64,000 nucleotides of DNA, from NCBI GenBank assembly GCA_963777435.1, contig CAVZQT010000007.1, forward strand, positions 100,568 through 164,567. The letters run 5' to 3'. The position numbers and the translations under genes were made by a program. The DNA is from AP-15 sp963777435 (GTDB lineage: Bacteria > Pseudomonadota > Alphaproteobacteria > ATCC43930 > CGMCC-115725). The first letter of the stretch is position 1; each line of letters begins with the position of its first letter. The notes beneath the pieces are model-generated. The model did not search any database. It had not been told where the DNA came from and was given only the letters and a program-made list of their open reading frames with translations. Shown piece by piece: positions 38,292 through 47,690 of the stretch.

Positions 38292-39388
38292 CGCGCGAAC
38301 CCGAGCCTCCGAGGCGTCGCCGCTCGTTCGTTGGAGGATGGGCGCTCGCCGCTGTGCTGGCGGTACTCGCCGTCCTGCTTTACGAAATTCGTATCGCGCT
38401 GCTGCCTTTTGTGTTTGCGATCGCGGTCGCGTTTGTGACCGACCCGTGGATCAAATCAATCCAGCGTCGCTTCGGCAGCCCGCGCTGGCCGGTCGCGGCA
38501 GGGTTCTGTCTCGCCATCTTGGCGCTTCTAGGCGGTGCTGGATATTGGATCGGCACCACGGCAGTCAGCGACCTGATGCAGGTCGTGGCGAAGGCGCCCG
38601 ATATACTCCGGCATTTTCTTACTGAAATTCTCGGCAACAAAGGCATCACCGTATTCGGCGAAACCTACACGCCCGATAAGGCCGTCAAAGCATTGGGCGC
38701 GGCGCTTTCCGGGGTCGTCGGGTTTGCTGCATCGAGGGGCGTCGCGGGGATCGCGGGCTCGATCTTGTTCGGGACGGTCCTGACCCTGGTCCTGATGCCG
38801 TATTTCATGATATCGGCACCTAGATTGGCCGCCGGAACGATATGGCTGGTGCCGCCCGAGCGCCGGCGCGCGGTCGAGGCTTTGCTCCCCAAAATCGTCC
38901 CGATGCTGCGCCGCTACCTCATTGGCCTTTGCATCGTCGTCTCCTATACGGCGGTCGTGGCCTGGATCGGGTTTGGGCTGATCTTTCATCTGCCCCACGC
39001 GATCCTTCTGTCGATTACGGTAGGCTTTCTCGAGCTCATCCCAGTAGTGGGACCCTTTGCTTCGGGGACGATCGTCGGCATCATCGCCGTGCAACAGGGC
39101 AGCATTTGGGCGGCCGCACTTCTGTTCGGCTTTGCGATCGCATTGCGCTTGTCAATCGACAATCTCGTGGGACCGGTGATATTGGGCGAAGCCGCGAAAA
39201 TTCACCCGGTGGTCGTGATCATCTCTTTTGTTTGCGGAGCGATACTGTTTGGGGTGGTGGGTCTGCTGCTTGCTGTGCCAGTTGTGGTGTGCGTGAAGAT
39301 CACGCTCGAGCACTACTACGCGGAACCGGTCGCCCCGGAAACGCGAACCAGCGGCGTTGCGCTCGCGACCGCCCCATCTCGCGACTGA
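38240..39388 (+). CDS. AI-2E family transporter (second copy)
   Basis: 382 residues from GTG 38240, which lies within the glycosyltransferase gene; no later start keeps the first helix. A basic lead (REPEPPRRRR) precedes the helices. Family marks: FAIAVAFVTDPWIKSIQRRF, SAPRLAAGTIWLVPPERRR, GFLELIPVVGPFASG and NLVGPVILGEAAKIHPVVV. It differs clearly from the 35.1-kb copy. Two permeases in one group with a GT2 suggest movement of a lipid-linked or small hydrophobic product, but this is inference. Convergent with the FMN oxidase gene, 28 bases away. Confidence 0.85.
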   Translation: MEGTNIPSDQDCGGRRLTREPEPPRRRRSFVGGWALAAVLAVLAVLLYEIRIALLPFVFAIAVAFVTDPWIKSIQRRFGSPRWPVAAGFCLAILALLGGAGYWIGTTAVSDLMQVVAKAPDILRHFLTEILGNKGITVFGETYTPDKAVKALGAALSGVVGFAASRGVAGIAGSILFGTVLTLVLMPYFMISAPRLAAGTIWLVPPERRRAVEALLPKIVPMLRRYLIGLCIVVSYTAVVAWIGFGLIFHLPHAILLSITVGFLELIPVVGPFASGTIVGIIAVQQGSIWAAALLFGFAIALRLSIDNLVGPVILGEAAKIHPVVVIISFVCGAILFGVVGLLLAVPVVVCVKITLEHYYAEPVAPETRTSGVALATAPSRD

Positions 39389-39416
39389 TAAGGTTCTAGT
39401 CCGCGCCCGCTCGCGG

Positions 39417-40877
39417 TCAAAAAACGTTAACCCCGTCGACCTGGGAAAGTCGGCTGGCGCGCACGAGCAGCCGCGAATTGAGCGCTGCGAAGGATGGAAC
39501 GCCGAGGAGACCGAGATCGCGATCAATCTCCTCGCGGATGATGTCGAGGGCCTTCTTTGCCCCGTCCCTCCCAGCTGCGGCAACACCGTATAGGATGGCT
39601 CGTCCGGCCAGGACGGCGTCAGCGCCGAGCGCCAGCGCCTTGATCACGTCGGTGCCGCGCCGCATGCCGCCATCGACCAAAATCGTCGGCCGGTCGCCGA
39701 CTGCCCGGCGCACCGCCGGCAATAGATCGAGCGGGGCGACCGCCCAGTCGAGCTGCCGTCCGCCATGATTCGAGATCGCGACCGCGTCGGCGCCGATTTC
39801 CGCGGCGCGCACACAATCGTCAACCGTCAGCAGCCCCTTGATAATCAGCTTGCGGGGCCAGCGCTCCCGAATGCGGGCGATCGTGTCCCAATTCAGCGCC
39901 CGGTCCATCTGCGATCGGATCCAGTGTGCGCTCTCGAATAGGCTGCGTTTGTCCTTCGGAACAAATTCGACCACGTTTTCGAAGCTCGGCAGGCCGTGGG
40001 TCAGTATTCCTGTGGTCAGCCACCGCGGGTGCATCAGCGCATCAAACCTTGCACTCCAGCCGAGCGATGTCGGACCTGCCATCGTGCGCTTGTGCCATTC
40101 CCGGTTTCCGTAAATCTGGGCATCGACGGTAACGATCAGCGCCTCGCACCCATTTTCCCGCGCTCGTGAAAGCAGCGTGTCACGGATTTCGGTCGGCCCG
40201 AATACGTAGAGTTGCCACCAGTACCGCAGCCCGGGCACGCGGGCGACACGCGACATCAGGTCGTTCGACATCGTGCTTTGCGCGAATGGCACGCCCGCCG
40301 CGGCCGCTGCCTCGGCGAGGCGCAGATCGGCATGCGGCCAGAACAAGCCGTTGAACCCGGTCGGCGCCACGACCAGCGGGATTTCCGTCTTTCGGCCGAA
40401 GAGGGTGGTCGAGACATCGCGCTGCGACACATCGACCAGGGAGCGATGCAAAAAGCGCCACTCGGCCAACGCTGCGATGTTGCGCGCCAGCGCCGCCTCG
40501 TCCTCGCCGCCGGCCTCGAGGTATTCGGTCACAAATCCCGGCAACCGCCGATGCGCCATCGCGCGCAGATCCTCGACTGTGACCGCCTGATCCAGATTGG
40601 TCCCGGAGTAGAACTGGCGCTTCGGATTGTTGGCGAGGACCGCTGGTGAGGCCCAAGCCAAGGTTCGGTCGGCCGGCGCAAGAGACGGAGCAGCCCGCCA
40701 CCCGCTGCCGTAACCGCCTCGGCTGGCGAGCGCAAACGCTCCGCCAGCGATGCCGAGTGCGGCCAGCGCGGCGCCGACGCCAGGGGCGCACCTCGCCGCT
40801 GCGCTCCTGCCGCTTAGCGGTTTCTTAGAAGGTTGAGGCGCGTCGGAGATTTCGTTCGAGAGCTCAATCTGGTCCAT
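39417..40877 (-). CDS. FMN-dependent alpha-hydroxy-acid oxidase with N-terminal membrane segment
   Basis: 486 residues. The TIM-barrel FMN domain starts near residue 100: AVTVEDLRAMAHRRLPGFV, VVAPTGFNGLFWP, WWQLYVFGPTE and VTVDAQIYGNREW. Catalytic base and Arg are in AISNHGGRQLDW; FMN phosphate site in ILVDGGMRRGTDV and LGADAVLAGRAILYG. It would oxidise an L-2-hydroxy acid such as lactate or mandelate. Unusually, about 90 extra N-terminal residues hold a hydrophobic stretch (GVGAALAALGIAGGAFALAS). Last gene of the five-gene oxidoreductase operon, 9 bases after the GMC gene. Confidence 0.87.
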   Translation of the reverse strand: MDQIELSNEISDAPQPSKKPLSGRSAAARCAPGVGAALAALGIAGGAFALASRGGYGSGWRAAPSLAPADRTLAWASPAVLANNPKRQFYSGTNLDQAVTVEDLRAMAHRRLPGFVTEYLEAGGEDEAALARNIAALAEWRFLHRSLVDVSQRDVSTTLFGRKTEIPLVVAPTGFNGLFWPHADLRLAEAAAAAGVPFAQSTMSNDLMSRVARVPGLRYWWQLYVFGPTEIRDTLLSRARENGCEALIVTVDAQIYGNREWHKRTMAGPTSLGWSARFDALMHPRWLTTGILTHGLPSFENVVEFVPKDKRSLFESAHWIRSQMDRALNWDTIARIRERWPRKLIIKGLLTVDDCVRAAEIGADAVAISNHGGRQLDWAVAPLDLLPAVRRAVGDRPTILVDGGMRRGTDVIKALALGADAVLAGRAILYGVAAAGRDGAKKALDIIREEIDRDLGLLGVPSFAALNSRLLVRASRLSQVDGVNVF

Positions 40878-40886
40878 CCTCGGCCC

Positions 40887-42515
40887 TCATAATTCGCCGC
40901 GCCGCGCCATTTCGCGGATGCGGTCGCCGATGCGCCACGCAAGTGCCTGGATGGTCAGCGATGGATTGACGCCCGCTACCGTCGGCATCAGCGAGCCGTC
41001 ACAGACCCACAGATTAGGAATGTCCCAGCACCGGCCGTCCGCATTGGTGACGCTGTCTTTCGGATGTTCGCCCATGCGGCAGGTGCCGCCGAGATGGGCG
41101 GTGTCGCCGACCGACCACAGCTCTTTGCCGCCTGCCGCCTCCAAGGCTGCCGTCATAAAGTGCACCGCGTGCTCGTAAAGTTTTTTATCTTCCTCGCCAT
41201 AGGAGAACACGGTGCGCGGAATGCGCAGGCCAAACTCGTCGGTCTCATCCGTCAACTCCATGCGATTGTTTTCCTGCGGCAACACCTCGCCGACGATTTT
41301 AAGCCCGGCCTGATGATTGTATTTCGCCATTTCATTGCGCAGCTCCATGCCCCACAGCCCACGCGAAGAAGCCATCGTGTGCGCCCAATCAATGGGCAAT
41401 GGGCCCTGGCTCATAAATGCGTATCCGCCTGGAAAATCCTTGCCGGTATCCGTGTAGTTCCAGTGTTCGGTAATCGCCAATGACGGCGGCGCCTTGTTCC
41501 AGCGGATTTCCTCGTCAAAGATGCCGTAAACAGCGTGGTTCGACTGAACCATCAAGAATTTGCCAACCATGCCGCTGCTGTTGGCAAGTCCGTCGGGGAA
41601 TTGCGGGCAGGCGGAGTTCAACAGCAGGCGGGGGGTTTCAATGGCATATCCCGCAACAACGACATTCTTAGCCTTCTGCCGGCGCCACTGGCCCTCGCGA
41701 TGATATTGCAGGCCAGTAACTTTTCCGTTATTGCCGACATCGATCCGGCCGACCATTGCCAGATCCCGTATCTCGGCTCCGGCATGGATCGCGCGTGGGA
41801 TCCAGGTCACGAGCGCGCTCTGCTTCGCATTGGTCGAGCAGCCGATCTTGCAGAACCCGCGATAAACGCAGGGATGCGAGTTGCCGCGCGGGGCCGAGAT
41901 GGTAGCCAGCGGGGTTGCGGCCCATTTAACGCCGAGCGCCTCGCACCCCCGTGCCAATACGAGCCCTGCTGCGTTCATTTCGTGCTGCCGGTAGGGATAA
42001 CGCGGGCGCGGCGGGCCCCAAGGGTAATTGACCGGCCCGGAAATTTTTAGCGCGTCTTCGGTCAGATCGTAGTAATGCCACATCTCGTCGGGAGAGATCG
42101 GCCAATCGACCGCGTAACCCATCTGCGAGCGCGCTTTGAAGCGCTCCGGTCTAAAGCGCAACGAGACCATTTGGAAATGGACGGTGCTGCCACCGACGCT
42201 TTGGCCGCTATTGTTGCTACCGAATTCGATCGGGTCGTCACCACCGGTAATGCGCTCGCCCAGCCAATACAGCTTTTCCTGCTCGTATTCATCGGAAGCG
42301 AAATCCTCCAGTGGGCGCCAAAACGGGCCGGCATCAAACCCGATGACCGAAAACCCTGCTTCCGCCAGCTTGCAGGCAAGAGTGGCACCGCCGGCGCCGG
42401 TGCCGACGATCGCAAAATCGACCTCGTCCTCGTCACGGTAGCACCGCATTGGGATCCAGCCCCCGCGGTGGAAGACATCGGGCGCTCGTCCGTCCTTGGC
42501 CCGCACGCTATTCAT
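40887..42515 (-). CDS. GMC-family oxidoreductase, gluconate 2-dehydrogenase large-subunit-like
   Basis: 542 residues from ATG 42515; a longer in-frame start at 42704 would lie inside the preceding gene. FAD site: FAIVGTGAGGATLACKLAEAG at residues about 33-53. Middle marks: SVGGSTVHFQMVSLRFRP, FCKIGCSTNAKQSALVTW and VVAGYAIETPRLLLNS. The C-terminus holds DTAHLGGTCRMG and GVNPSLTIQALAWR, the GMC active-site region. No signal peptide or Tat motif, so it may be cytoplasmic, or be carried out with subunit 3. Sits directly after the subunit-3-like gene with an 8-base overlap. Confidence 0.88.
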   Translation of the reverse strand: MNSVRAKDGRAPDVFHRGGWIPMRCYRDEDEVDFAIVGTGAGGATLACKLAEAGFSVIGFDAGPFWRPLEDFASDEYEQEKLYWLGERITGGDDPIEFGSNNSGQSVGGSTVHFQMVSLRFRPERFKARSQMGYAVDWPISPDEMWHYYDLTEDALKISGPVNYPWGPPRPRYPYRQHEMNAAGLVLARGCEALGVKWAATPLATISAPRGNSHPCVYRGFCKIGCSTNAKQSALVTWIPRAIHAGAEIRDLAMVGRIDVGNNGKVTGLQYHREGQWRRQKAKNVVVAGYAIETPRLLLNSACPQFPDGLANSSGMVGKFLMVQSNHAVYGIFDEEIRWNKAPPSLAITEHWNYTDTGKDFPGGYAFMSQGPLPIDWAHTMASSRGLWGMELRNEMAKYNHQAGLKIVGEVLPQENNRMELTDETDEFGLRIPRTVFSYGEEDKKLYEHAVHFMTAALEAAGGKELWSVGDTAHLGGTCRMGEHPKDSVTNADGRCWDIPNLWVCDGSLMPTVAGVNPSLTIQALAWRIGDRIREMARRGEL

Positions 42516-43127
42516 CGTGATGCTCTTGCGCTTCCCACGGGTCGCGGCGATTGAAGCCGAGCCGGACATAACCGCGCGGTGAGGCCGGCCCGCCAAAGCC
42601 GATTTCGTTCCACGCCGCCGGGTGCGCGTAATAGACACTGACCACGTTGCGGAGTAGCTGGCTCGAAAAGAAGCGCTTTGCCGGCAGTCCTTGCCAGGCG
42701 TCACTGCGGATATCGTTATGTTGGATCGCGCGCAGTACCGCGTCTTGCTGGTTTTGCGGCAGCTCGCGAAATCCCCCGCCCCAGCGGACCCGCGCTTCTT
42801 CGTCGATCGCCTTGATACCCTGTCGCCACGCCTCGCGCATTGGCGGCATCCCGTCGATAGCGGTAGCCATTACCCTCGTTCTTGTGCAGCTTTTCATCAA
42901 GAAACGGAACAATCGGAACCGGATCATTGCCGCGATCGGGCTGCGGGATTAGTCGGCTCGCAAATCGCGCCCAATATGTCCCATTCGGTCTCGGTAAAAA
43001 ACCGCCGGTCGGGTACTTGGGTAAGCCGCTTTTTGACGACTGCGCGGGTCTGGTCATTCCACGACGGTGAATCCCACTTGTCCAGAACATCGTATGCCGG
43101 GTAGCGGTGATGAAAGATTTCGCTCAT
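42508..43127 (-). CDS. gluconate 2-dehydrogenase subunit 3-like protein (frameshifted)
   Basis: Three frame pieces give a complete protein of about 205 residues: MSEIFHHRYPAYDVLDKWD at ATG 43127, RRFFTETEWDILGAICE, then LIPQPDRGNDPVPIVPFLDE, and MREAWRQGIKAIDEEAR, FFSSQLLRNVVSVYYAHPAA and NEIGFGGPASPRGYVRLG to the stop at 42508. The last block is typical of the gluconate 2-dehydrogenase subunit 3 family, the small partner of GMC flavoproteins. No Tat motif is visible, unlike most members. The start overlaps the stop of the duplicated membrane protein (TGATG). Confidence 0.82.
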
Positions 43128-44232
43128 CAGCGTTCTTCCAACAATCGAAGCGCGCCCAGTCCGGCGAGCGCAACTCCGGTAAACGATGGCGGTGCGGGCA
43201 ATGGCGGCCCATTAAACAAGTTTTGGCTCCAATTATAAAAGCCGCCCATATTCCGGCTGATCCCGTACGCATGAAATCCGGCGCCCGCAACACCCATTGC
43301 CGCGGTCGCCTGCAACATCCGTTTGGCAGCCGCGATCTGAATCGGGATTGCCAGCGGCAAGCGTCAAAAACATTGCGGTCAATGGCGGCAGCGTCACGGG
43401 CAGGAACATAAACGGGTCGTGGAAAGCGCCGCGAAAATGCAGCAAGGCGGCTTCCGCGCTCGTGCCGATCAGTCCTGCGGCCGTCGCCCGCGCGATAAAA
43501 CGGTCCGGCGGTGAGCCCAAGCAAACGTCCGGGCTGGTGGCGTTCGCCTTCGAGAACAAGCCTAGAGGCACCGAGCCCGGCGAGACCCGCCAGGGTGATC
43601 GCCAGAGGCGCTCCAAGCGGGGCTCCATAGAACAAGTTCGATAGATTAATCCCGCCCTCGCGCTTTGCGAGATTGTAGGTGTGAAAAGCCAAAGCCGCCG
43701 AGCCCGGTGGCCAGCGTAAGTCCGCGCCAGCATCGTCCGCGCTGCTACCAAAATGTGCCGGTGTCGCAGCCATATGCAAACTGTTGGCGAGAGTGATGGC
43801 CGAGACGGTTGGCGCCAGATACATCGCCGGATTGTGGAAGGCGCCGCGGTAATGTTCCATCGCGCTGTCGGCCAGCACACTGAACGATAGCATCGCCGCG
43901 GCGCCATTGAGATGGCGCGCCGCGGCGACGTGCTGCGGCTCCTCGGCTCGGTGTGGGACCGTCCTGACCGCGGCTTTTCGATGCAATCGATAGACGGCGG
44001 CAGCGCCCAGCGCTGCCAACCCAACCAACAACACAGCCGCGCCAAAGCGACGAGCCGTGGATTGCCGCTGCGGCGGTTGGACCGGCATCGTCCCGGGGGC
44101 CACTCGCCGGGACGATAGCAGCTCGAGGGTCTTTCCCATGCTGGACCGTGCGGCAGCTGACGAGCCGACCCCCGCCCGGTCGGCGACCGCCCCGACCGCG
44201 ATTTCGCGGCCGGCGACAGAGGTCTCGGTCAA
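43127..44232 (-). CDS. membrane protein with two homologous halves, unknown family (frameshifted)
   Basis: About 365 residues. An N-terminal helix (FGAAVLLVGLAALGAAAVY) is followed by two copies of one unit. Copy 1: AMEHYRGAFHNPAMYLAP, then FHTYNLAKREGGINLSNLF and LAGLAGLGASRLVLE. Copy 2, after a shift near 43560: ALLHFRGAFHDPFMFLP, then, after another near 43360, FHAYGISRNMGGFYNWSQNL and VALAGLGALRLLEE. The repeated H-x-RGAFH and FH-x-Y motifs put four His in matching positions in each half. Each half has two or three helices. Start TTG 44232 overlaps the ThDP-enzyme stop; ATG 44139 is an alternative. I know no family name. Confidence 0.75.
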
Positions 44233-46020
44233 CTCCGGCTCGGGAGCAGATCCGCCATGACCTCTTTGGCGGTCTCCTTAATGACCCGCCACTCGCTCGG
44301 ATCACCCTTAATCAAAGTCGAGCTGAAAGCCTGCGCCTGTTTCAGCGTGATGTGCGGCGGCAAAGGCGGCACATCGGGATCGGTATACGCTTCCAGCACA
44401 AATGGCCGATCCGAGGCGAAAGCTGCTTCCCAAGCCGGCGCCGATCTGATCCGGCTTGTCGACAAACACCCCCTTCAACCCGAGCTGCTCGGCATATTGC
44501 GAGTAGCGGAAATCAGGCAGGTCCTGCGTCGCCTCGAATTTTGGATTACCCGCCTGCGCCCGCATCTCCCAGGTGACCTGGTTCAGGTCGCGGTTGTTGA
44601 GGGCAAGAACGATGAGCCGGGGATCGCTCCACTTTTTCCAATACTTGGCGACGGTAATCAGCTCGTTCATGCCGTTCATCTGCAATGCACCGTCACCGCA
44701 CAACGCCAGCACAACCCGATCGGGGTAGGCAAATTTGGCGGCAATCGCATACGGCATGCCGGCGCCCATCGTCGCGAGCGAACCGGAAACCGAGGCCATC
44801 ATGCCGCGTCGGATCTTGACGTCGCGGGCGTACCAATTGGTGCCGGAGCCGGTATCGCAGGCGATAATACATTTCTCCGGCAGCCGCGGCGACAATTCCC
44901 AGAACACGCGCTGCGGGTTGATCGGGTTGGCGTCGTTCATCGCGCGGTTTTTGAGGGTTTCCCACCACTCCTTGACGTTGTTTTCGATGGTCTCGCGCCA
45001 CGAGCGGTCCTGCTTGTGTTCGAGCAGTGGTAGCAATTTGCGCAATGTTTTGGCGCTGTCGCCGATCAGGTTGATCTCCATCGGGTAGCGCATGCTGACC
45101 ATCTTGGGGTCGAGATCGATTTGGACGCCGCGCGCTTGTCCCTCCTCGGGCAGGAATTCAGTATATGGAAAGCGCGACCCGATCATGAACAGTGTGTCGC
45201 AGCCGGTCATCATCTCGTAGCTCGGGCGAGTGCCGAGTAGGCCGATCGAACCGGTGACAAACGGCAGATCGTCGGGGAGCGCTGCTTTGCCGAGCAGCGC
45301 CTTGGCGACACCGGCGCCAAGCTTATTGGCGGTTTCGATAACCTCATCGGTGGCGTGAAGCGTCCCCGCCCCGATCAGCATCGCAACCTTTTTTCCCTCG
45401 TTCAGGACCCGCGCCGCGTGTTCGAGGTCTTTTTGCGCGGGAATCACGTCCGGCGCCTCATAGCCGATGCCAGTCAGAATGGCGCCATGCTTTTGCGGCG
45501 GCAACTCGACCGCATCTTCTTCCTGCAGATCGTTCGGCATGATGATACAGGTGACGCAGCGCTCGGCCTTGGCAATACGTACCGCTCGGTCTATCAGCTG
45601 GCGCACTTGCGCCGGCTCGGTCGCCATGTGGACGTATTCGCCGGCGACGTCTTTATAGAGTGAAATTAGATCGACTTCTTGCTGGTAATGGCCGCCCAAC
45701 GCGGTGCGAGCCTGCTGCCCGACAATCGCCAATACCGGCTGATGATCAGTCTGCGCGTCGTAAAGCCCATTGAGCAAATGAATTGCACCCGGGCCGGACG
45801 TGGCCAAACATACCCCGATATCGCCGGTGAATTTCGCATGAGCGGACGCCATAAACGCGGCCATTTCCTCATGCCGCACTTGGACGAATTCAAAGCGATC
45901 GCCGGCACGGGCGAGAGCGCCGACCAGTCCGTTGATGCCGTCGCCGGGATAGCCAAATATCCGCTTGATGCCCCAAGCAGAAATGCGTTCCCAGAAGAAG
46001 TCGCTTACGGTTTTAGCCAT
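44229..46020 (-). CDS. thiamine diphosphate-dependent enzyme, pyruvate oxidase/acetolactate synthase-like (one frameshift)
   Basis: About 596 residues from ATG 46020. Three ThDP domains: an N-terminal one with the catalytic Glu in VQVRHEEMAAFMASAHAKF, a central one with AMLIGAGTLHATDE, and a C-terminal one with the ThDP/Mg motif LCGDGALQMNGM ... LALNNRDLNQ. The frame slips near 44430 and then reads PFVLEAYTDPDVPPLPPHI to a stop at 44229. Substrate is probably pyruvate or another 2-keto acid; PoxB-like proteins give acetate and pass electrons to quinone. First gene of the five-gene oxidoreductase operon. Confidence 0.85.
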
Positions 46021-46361
46021 CTCTACCTCGCCCTCTTTGCCATCGGCCACGCTGCAAACATGCCTTTCGTGCGATGCTGTGATCGCCCCCGTTTGCGTCG
46101 GTCGAGGCAGGCGCCTGCAGTGGCGGGTCCGTTTACTCAACGTCGCCAAGCCGGACCTTGTTCCAGGACGGCGCAGTGACCTTATTCCGCAGCTGATGAT
46201 GCGAATTATTGATCTATCGTAAGTCGTAGATCACTAGCGGTTCGGGTAGCGGGTGGGTTCTCGCCCACGGGCAGCCGATCCGCCGGGTGGTTACGTTGCG
46301 AGCACGATCGGTCTGCTTAGAGGATCAGCTTAAACGTCGACAAAGGCGCCAAGCCGCCGGT
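46021..46361. promoter_or_regulatory. upstream region of the oxidoreductase operon
   Basis: 341 bases between the ThDP-enzyme start and the DUF6496 stop. It must contain the operon promoter. A dyad GATCTA-N10-TAGATC lies at 46211-46232 and could be an operator. GGTAGAG near 46026 serves as ribosome binding site. I see no gene here. Confidence 0.3.
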
Positions 46362-46781
46362 CTAACGATGACGCAACGCCTGTTCCAGTTCGGCCTTGTT
46401 CATCTTGGAACGATTGGGGATGTCCCGGCGGCGGGCCTCCGCGTAGAGCTCCGTGCGGGTTTTGTCGGTTTTTTGCTTTTTGTTATCAGACGATTTGGCT
46501 GTCGCGCGCCTGTATGATTGCTGAGTTGCGCGATGCCCCTCCTTTTCGTCCTGATAGGTCTCGCCCCGCCGTTCCTTCGCCTTCGTATGCCGCAAATTCT
46601 CGGCGTTCTTTTTCGGACTCTCATATTTTGAGGCGCCGGCTTCATCGAGCGCTATGGCGATCGCCTGCTTGGGGTTAGTAACCTTACGCTTGCCGGCCGC
46701 CGTTTTTAGTTCGCCATGCTTGAATTCGTGCATAACCCGCTGCACGGTTTTCTTCTGTTCCGGTGATTGGTGACTGGCCAT
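46362..46781 (-). CDS. DUF6496 protein with Rho-N-like C-terminus
   Basis: 139 residues, very basic and charged. The N-terminal segment TVQRVMHEFKHGELKTAAG and VTNPKQAIAIALDEAG match small DUF6496 proteins common in alphaproteobacteria. The C-terminus KTRTELYAEARRRDIPNRSK and MNKAELEQALR resembles the Rho N-terminal/SAP-like helix-extended-helix, a nucleic-acid binding fold. Likely a DNA-associated stress protein; this is inference. GAGG lies 10 bases before the ATG. Confidence 0.7.
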   Translation of the reverse strand: MASHQSPEQKKTVQRVMHEFKHGELKTAAGKRKVTNPKQAIAIALDEAGASKYESPKKNAENLRHTKAKERRGETYQDEKEGHRATQQSYRRATAKSSDNKKQKTDKTRTELYAEARRRDIPNRSKMNKAELEQALRHR

Positions 46782-46973
46782 AGCGCCCCTCGTTAACTAC
46801 CGATCGAGAGCGGGGCTTGAGCACCGCTCTCGATAACCCGGACATCCGGAGAGGCTCGACCGTTCCCTTGATTTCCAAAAAAAGCCGCGGTTAGCCGGCA
46901 AACGCCGATCCGCGATTGGGGTGACCGGTCGCGAATAACCCTAAATCTCGGCTCGGCTCGTCAGCCGCAGTTG

Positions 46974-47282
46974 TTATCTCGGTCCCTCCGGATAGGCATG
47001 CCCATATCCGGGTCCATTGTATATCCCACCTAACGGAAAGTTATTGCCACGCACCGACGGGCCGCCATTCGCTGCGGAATACGCTGCTCCTGGCACGTTC
47101 TGATATTGGCCCGCCTGACTGGCATACGGGGGCGACGCAGGATAGGCGTTATTGTAGCCGTAGCCGCTATTATACGAGTTGTAGCTGTACGGCTGACCCG
47201 TTTGCGCGTACGCGGCAAAGGGTAATCCGACAGCGCAAACGGCGGCAATTTTCAGACCATTTCTAATGAGTTTCGGGTACAT
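46974..47282 (-). CDS. small exported Y/G/N-rich protein
   Basis: 102 residues from ATG 47282. A signal peptide (LIRNGLKIAAVCAVGLPFAA, cleavage near AYAQ) precedes a low-complexity mature region rich in Tyr, Asn, Gly, Ser and Pro (YSYNSYNSGYGYNNAYP). No known domain. Periplasmic or surface protein of unknown role. The composition suggests an intrinsically disordered chain. Confidence 0.6.
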   Translation of the reverse strand: MYPKLIRNGLKIAAVCAVGLPFAAYAQTGQPYSYNSYNSGYGYNNAYPASPPYASQAGQYQNVPGAAYSAANGGPSVRGNNFPLGGIYNGPGYGHAYPEGPR

Positions 47283-47690
47283 GGCTGGCTCCGTTGACGT
47301 GAAAAAGCTCTTCACTCTGCCAACGCGCGCACCCTTGTTTGTGTTCCTTAATCCAACCTTGCATTATAACAATAATTACTTCCCAGGTTGCTGTAAATAT
47401 AGATTGATTATTCTAATCATGGCTTTTCGCACGACGTGCCGCTGGAGGATCATCTCACCGGCCTTGTCAGGAAACAGCCATGTTCGCCCGGACCAGCCCG
47501 ACCGAACACTCTCCGAGCCCACACTGCTGTTTGTTTCGCCGCTATACCGGCCGGAATTAGCCCACCATTGTGTTGGCAAGGAACGGATGCTGCGAAACTG
47601 CGTTCGACCGGGGAATCTGGACGGCGAGCTCTGTTCGAGTTTTTACCGAAGGGCTGTTCCGTCCAGCAAATAAGTCGAACGGAGCCAATT
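47283..47690. promoter_or_regulatory. AT-rich divergent control region
   Basis: 408 bases between the exported small protein (minus) and the Tat oxidoreductase (plus). 47340-47420 is clearly more AT-rich than the surroundings (for example CATTATAACAATAATTAC), which fits promoters for one or both genes. An open frame runs through the region ahead of the oxidoreductase but shows no protein family. Confidence 0.35.

Noticed and set aside
39389..39416. Bidirectional terminator between the AI-2E gene and the FMN oxidase gene
   Set aside because: A 5-bp GC stem is present, but the run of A belongs to the last codons of the oxidase gene and is on the wrong side for either transcript.
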